Both the position numbers and the translations under genes were made by a program. A stretch of DNA of 11,163 bases. It comes from Synergistales bacterium. Lineage in GTDB: Bacteria; Synergistota; Synergistia; Synergistales; Aminobacteriaceae. How positions within the stretch are numbered: the first letter of the stretch is position 1; each line of letters begins with the position of its first letter. The DNA lies in contig BNVH01000097.1 of NCBI GenBank assembly GCA_025997955.1, positions 1 to 11,163 of the forward strand. Reading direction: 5' to 3'. The notes beneath the pieces are model-generated. The model was not told where the DNA came from, searched no databases, and was given only the letters and a program-made list of their open reading frames with translations. This document shows, in pieces, positions 7,489 to 11,163 of the stretch.

Positions 7489-8565
7489 ATGATTTCAGCA
7501 TATGAGCTTTATGACAAAGTCGAGACGCTGTCAACTGAAACGATTTGCAATTTTAAGCGTATGTCCGAAGGAAGGCTTCTTGCCGTGTTTACTGCCAGAG
7601 CGGCAGGAGTAACGGCGGCAAGTATACTAGAATCGGCTGGACATGACGTAGACTGCTATTTTGACAACAACCCAGAATTAATGGGTAGTATTATTAATGG
7701 AAAACCGATTAAAAACCCAGCAGAATTAGAAAACGGGAAATACGCAGTACTGATTGCTAGCAGTCCACAAAATTGCTCGCAGATATCAGAGCAGCTAAAT
7801 AAGCTCAATGCTCCACATATGTCATATGACTCTTGGAGCGTAGCGAGACATTTCGAGGAATATAAAAAGGTATTGTTGTATTTAAATGATGAATATTCAA
7901 AGTGTGCGTATCTGTCGTGTATTTATTATTTACTGACACATTCATTTGCAAATGATTTTTATGAGCGTAACCAATATTTTGGAGTGCCCGAGTTCGCAAT
8001 GTTGGTAAATGATGTTGTGGTTGATTGCGGAGCGTTTGTCGGAGACTCAGTGGAGGATTATATAAAAAATTCGTCGTCATCTATAAGGCGAATATATGCT
8101 TTTGAGCCATTTGACAGAAACTTTGACGCAATGAAGATTCGGGTGGAGAGACTCAAACGTGAATGGGCGCTTGATGACGGCAAAATAGTATTAGTTAAAG
8201 TGGGAATTGGAGCAAAAACGGGAAAGGTGAGGTTGTCGGGAATAGTGAGCACTTATCGAAAATCGGTAGATGGTGTCAATGGAATAGAGATGGACGTTTT
8301 CAGTATTGATGATTATTTTAAAGGCGAAAACATAGCGCCGACTGTTATCAAAGCAGATATAGAAGGAATGGAACAGGATATGTTGCGCGGCGCCGAGAGA
8401 ACGATCAAGCAAAACCAGCCAAAGCTTGCAATTTCAATATATCATTCTGCGGAAGATTTGTTTGAAATAGCCGGGTATATAAAATATATTGTGCCGAACT
8501 ATCGTTTTGCCGTAAGAAAACACTGCCCCGGTTGTGATGATACAATTTTGTATGCATGGATTTGA
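7489..8565 (+). CDS. FkbM-family methyltransferase with N-terminal Rossmann-like domain
   Basis: 358 residues from the ATG at 7489. Residues about 28-112 are a divergent copy of the shared module: its glycine loop is degraded (FTARAAGVTAASIL), but the CYFDNNPELMGSIINGKPI strand-turn and VLIASSPQN are kept. The Methyltransf_21/FkbM domain runs from about 175 to 357: motif I VVVDCGAFVGDS (176-187), acidic YAFEPFDRN (203-211), TVIKADIEGMEQDMLRGAE (285-303), then PKLAISIYH and a C-terminal DDTILYAW. FkbM proteins are SAM-dependent O-methyltransferases common in polysaccharide and natural-product clusters. Sugar O-methylation at the membrane-cytosol interface is the likely role, with the acceptor unknown. 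The gene is probably translationally coupled to the radical SAM gene before it. Confidence 0.9.
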   Translation: MISAYELYDKVETLSTETICNFKRMSEGRLLAVFTARAAGVTAASILESAGHDVDCYFDNNPELMGSIINGKPIKNPAELENGKYAVLIASSPQNCSQISEQLNKLNAPHMSYDSWSVARHFEEYKKVLLYLNDEYSKCAYLSCIYYLLTHSFANDFYERNQYFGVPEFAMLVNDVVVDCGAFVGDSVEDYIKNSSSSIRRIYAFEPFDRNFDAMKIRVERLKREWALDDGKIVLVKVGIGAKTGKVRLSGIVSTYRKSVDGVNGIEMDVFSIDDYFKGENIAPTVIKADIEGMEQDMLRGAERTIKQNQPKLAISIYHSAEDLFEIAGYIKYIVPNYRFAVRKHCPGCDDTILYAWI

Positions 8566-8593
8566 GTTGGAGGTCAGGGTTAAGCCATAAGAT

Positions 8594-9303
8594 ATGATTA
8601 TATCACTGACAACAGCAGAGTTAAGAGAATATGTTGCAGCACAACTCCATGTCTTTTTCCCCGACAAATACAAATTTGACGGTTCATCTGTCGTGTCTGC
8701 GGTCAAACTAGCACTTGACAGATATGAGTTTTGTTTCAAACACATAAGTTTTGTTTCAGATAGACAGACAAGTCACTGGTGGCAATACGTTTCAGACGAT
8801 GGTAACGTCTCTTTTTCTCATTTACATTCCGATCAGTATTGCCAGTTTTTATGGTTTCTTTCTAATAGTCTTTGGGGTTTATCGCAAGATAAGCCCCTAT
8901 GCGATAAGCTTGTCATGTTAAACAAAGCGCTGAATGGTATTTTGGTGACGTATAAGTGCGGTCTGCCGGATATTTTCTACCTTGATCATCCAATTGGCAC
9001 AGTATTGGGTAACGCGAGTTATTCAGATTATCTTGTTGTCCTGCAAGGCGTGAGTGTGAACTCAGGTTCTGTTATTGAAGGCAAGCAAATGCCCTTTATT
9101 GGAGAGTCTGTTTTTCTAAGTGTCGGCGCGAAGATTATTGGTGACGTGAGAATTGGCGAAATGTCTTCAGTCGGCGTTGACACCGTAATTTATAAGACAG
9201 ACGTTCCTTCGAATCATGTTGTGTTTCGTGATTCGTCGAGGCGGATTATTATGAAAGAGAATAAAGGCGTATGCAAAGCGACAGACGTATGGGGGTTATC
9301 TAG

Positions 9304-9307
<4 letters not shown>
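8594..9307 (+). CDS. Serine-acetyltransferase-like hexapeptide (left-handed beta-helix) acyltransferase
   Basis: 237 residues. An in-frame stop at 8588-8590 makes the ATG at 8594 the first usable ATG. The nearest good SD-like sequence (GGAGGT, 8570-8575) is 18 bases away, so initiation may be weak or coupled. The helical N-terminal part includes SFSHLHSDQYCQFLWFLSNS (73-92) and DKLVMLNKALNG. The beta-helix part begins DIFYLDHPIGTVLG (126-139) and continues PFIGESVFLSVGAKIIGDVR and SSVGVDTVIY. This matches the CysE-like acyltransferases found in surface-glycan islands, not housekeeping CysE. His132 aligns with the first catalytic His, but the second His region reads KQMPFIG. O- or N-acetylation of a sugar is likely; the exact substrate and acyl donor are unknown. 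Its stop overlaps the next gene's GTG start by 4 bases. Confidence 0.8.
8727..8758 (+). repeat. 12-base direct repeat, two copies offset by 20 bases
   Basis: AGTTTTGTTTCA occurs at 8727-8738 and 8747-8758, inside the acyltransferase coding sequence. The 20-base period is not a multiple of three, so the copies are read in different frames (EFCF, then SFVS). Recombination between them would delete 20 bases and shift the frame. Confidence 0.6.
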
Positions 9308-10419
<1,112 letters not shown>

Positions 10420-10420
10420 A

Positions 10421-10434
10421 GTTGTGTCCACAAC
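10421..10434. terminator. Weak inverted repeat between convergent genes, possible terminator
   Basis: GTTGTG-TC-CACAAC forms a 6-base stem directly after the last + strand gene. There is no T-run after it on either strand, and a 2-base loop is tight, so intrinsic termination is doubtful. The 68-base gap between convergent stop codons is where a terminator would be expected. Confidence 0.2.
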
Positions 10435-10487
10435 GGGCAAGGTGGCCTTCCATGTCCAAGGTTGGCGCACTATGTCTTCTTCGGATT

Positions 10488-11000
10488 TCATTGTTTCAAC
10501 GCATCCTCAATAAATTGACGATATGCATTTTGTACTTTCAATAAGTCACTCGGGCATTTATTATGCCATTGTAGAAATCCCGGTGTTTGCGGAAAAATAT
10601 TATCATTTTGCGGAATATAACCGTCCGGAACAGCGCAGCGATACAAAAAAGAAATAAAGTGTCCTCGATTATTGTGTTCCGAAATAATGCCTTCGCCAAT
10701 ATGTAATGGTGTCGAATTAAAATTCACTTCAGTGCCCAACTCGGACAATGCTGTTTTCTGCAACCGATCAATCAATGCTTCCTTATATCGAACTATACCA
10801 CCTGGAATATGCCAACCTTTACCGCAGTATTCATCATCACGCCAAGATAACAATATCCTGCCGAATTTATCCTGCACTAATAGGTCAACATTTACGAGTG
10901 GGGTGATGCGGCTAACAAAATAGAAAATCTCATCCGGTAAACCTTTGCGCTTGTCAGGTATGCTTTCATCTAAAAATTGAATGGCTTCAATTAATGTCAT
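10488..11000 (-). CDS. Nudix hydrolase, GDP-mannose mannosyl hydrolase-like
   Basis: 170 residues from the ATG at 11000, with GGGGG (11009-11013 on this strand) 8 bases upstream. A GTG at 11015 would add five residues and cannot be excluded. ITPLVNVDLLVQDKFGRILL (32-51) and KGWHIPGGIV (61-70) match the N-terminal part of the Gmm/NudD group (TPLVSLDFIV..., YWFVPGGR). The Nudix box reads G68-x5-E74-x7-K82 followed by TALSELG: only one Glu remains in the usual REUxEE part, as in Gmm, which keeps AELG and transfers to water through a catalytic base elsewhere. It probably hydrolyses a GDP- or other NDP-sugar, which would link it to the glycan cluster although it lies on the opposite strand. A different NDP-sugar or nucleotide substrate is possible. 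Confidence 0.8.
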   Translation of the reverse strand: MTLIEAIQFLDESIPDKRKGLPDEIFYFVSRITPLVNVDLLVQDKFGRILLSWRDDEYCGKGWHIPGGIVRYKEALIDRLQKTALSELGTEVNFNSTPLHIGEGIISEHNNRGHFISFLYRCAVPDGYIPQNDNIFPQTPGFLQWHNKCPSDLLKVQNAYRQFIEDALKQ

Positions 11001-11021
11001 AACAGATACCCCCACATCGCA

Positions 11022-11163
11022 TTATCCAACCTTCACGCGGTATTCCATGATGAGTCGCTTATCATCATCTATGACAAGCCCCATCATTATAGCATTATCA
11101 TACTTATCAGCATAGCCCATATCAATTATCTGCTTCAGCGCATCGTCGGCTAATTTAGCGGCG
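11022..11163 (-). CDS. C-terminal end of a DUF1703-like (AAA-ATPase-like / PD-(D/E)XK) protein, 5' partial
   Basis: Only the last 47 codons are inside the window; the gene continues beyond the right edge. The visible sequence includes KLADDALKQIIDMGYADKYD, then IMMGLVIDDDKRLIMEYRVK and a TAA stop. The ALKQIxxxGYAxxY pattern followed by a beta-hairpin of the type 'KIGVNFSxxxRxIxxW' is characteristic of the C-terminus of DUF1703 family proteins, which join an AAA-ATPase-like domain to a PD-(D/E)XK nuclease-like domain. Their function is unknown, and they often occur in many copies in anaerobes such as Bacteroides, Treponema and Clostridia. It ends 21 bases before the Nudix ATG on the same strand, so the two may be cotranscribed. 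The call rests on a short C-terminal stretch. Confidence 0.6.
   Translation of the reverse strand, partial: AAKLADDALKQIIDMGYADKYDNAIMMGLVIDDDKRLIMEYRVKVG

Noticed and set aside
8764..8771. Second GACA site (GACAGACA) in the acyltransferase gene, and TGTCTGTC at 6076-6083
   Set aside because: Two units are too few to slip at a meaningful rate and occur by chance.
10440..10470. Further small inverted repeats in the convergent gap
   Set aside because: Stems are only about 4 bases and have no T-run; not distinguishable from chance.

Overview
The window looks like the tailoring end of a surface-glycan gene cluster (capsule, O-antigen-like or glycoprotein glycan) from an anaerobic bacterium. Three radical SAM enzymes, one with a B12-binding-type domain, point to anaerobic life. 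Clear AAGGAG-type ribosome binding sites and a neighbour resembling the DUF1703 (AAA-ATPase-like/PD-(D/E)XK) family fit a Clostridia-, Spirochaete- or Synergistes-like, possibly host-associated organism. The sequence does not settle the phylum. Base composition is moderate (low-to-mid 40s % GC by eye, not computed).

Layout. From 1 to 10419 all genes lie on the + strand and are tightly packed, with 4-base overlaps or ribosome binding sites that share bases with the preceding stop codon. In order they are: (1) a 5'-truncated B12-type radical SAM protein with a zinc ribbon and a C-terminal Rossmann-like domain; (2) a CBS-pair/SAM-methyltransferase fusion; (3) a radical SAM protein with a SPASM/twitch-like C-terminus; (4) a COG5610-type HAD protein; then a 190-base gap holding what may be a decayed gene fragment; (5) a second, paralogous radical SAM/SPASM-like protein; (6) an FkbM methyltransferase; (7) a serine-acetyltransferase-like left-handed beta-helix acyltransferase; (8) an SGNH-hydrolase-like protein interrupted by a GACA tetranucleotide tract. 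From 10488 to the end two genes lie on the - strand, convergent to the cluster: a GDP-mannose mannosyl hydrolase-like Nudix protein and the C-terminal end of a DUF1703-like protein.

How the genes may work together. No glycosyltransferase, nucleotide-sugar synthase, flippase or polymerase is visible, so this stretch probably carries out modifications: two methyl transfers, radical chemistry on sugars, phosphoester or related chemistry by the HAD domain, and acyl addition or removal. The most striking shared feature is a small Rossmann-like module of about 85-90 residues, found in six of the eight + strand proteins fused to unrelated catalytic domains. It is at the N-terminus in five and at the C-terminus in one. 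I infer that it recognises a common ligand or partner. The second key feature is the 51-base GACA tract inside the last gene. Gain or loss of a single unit ends translation soon after the tract, so that enzyme is predicted to be phase-variable.
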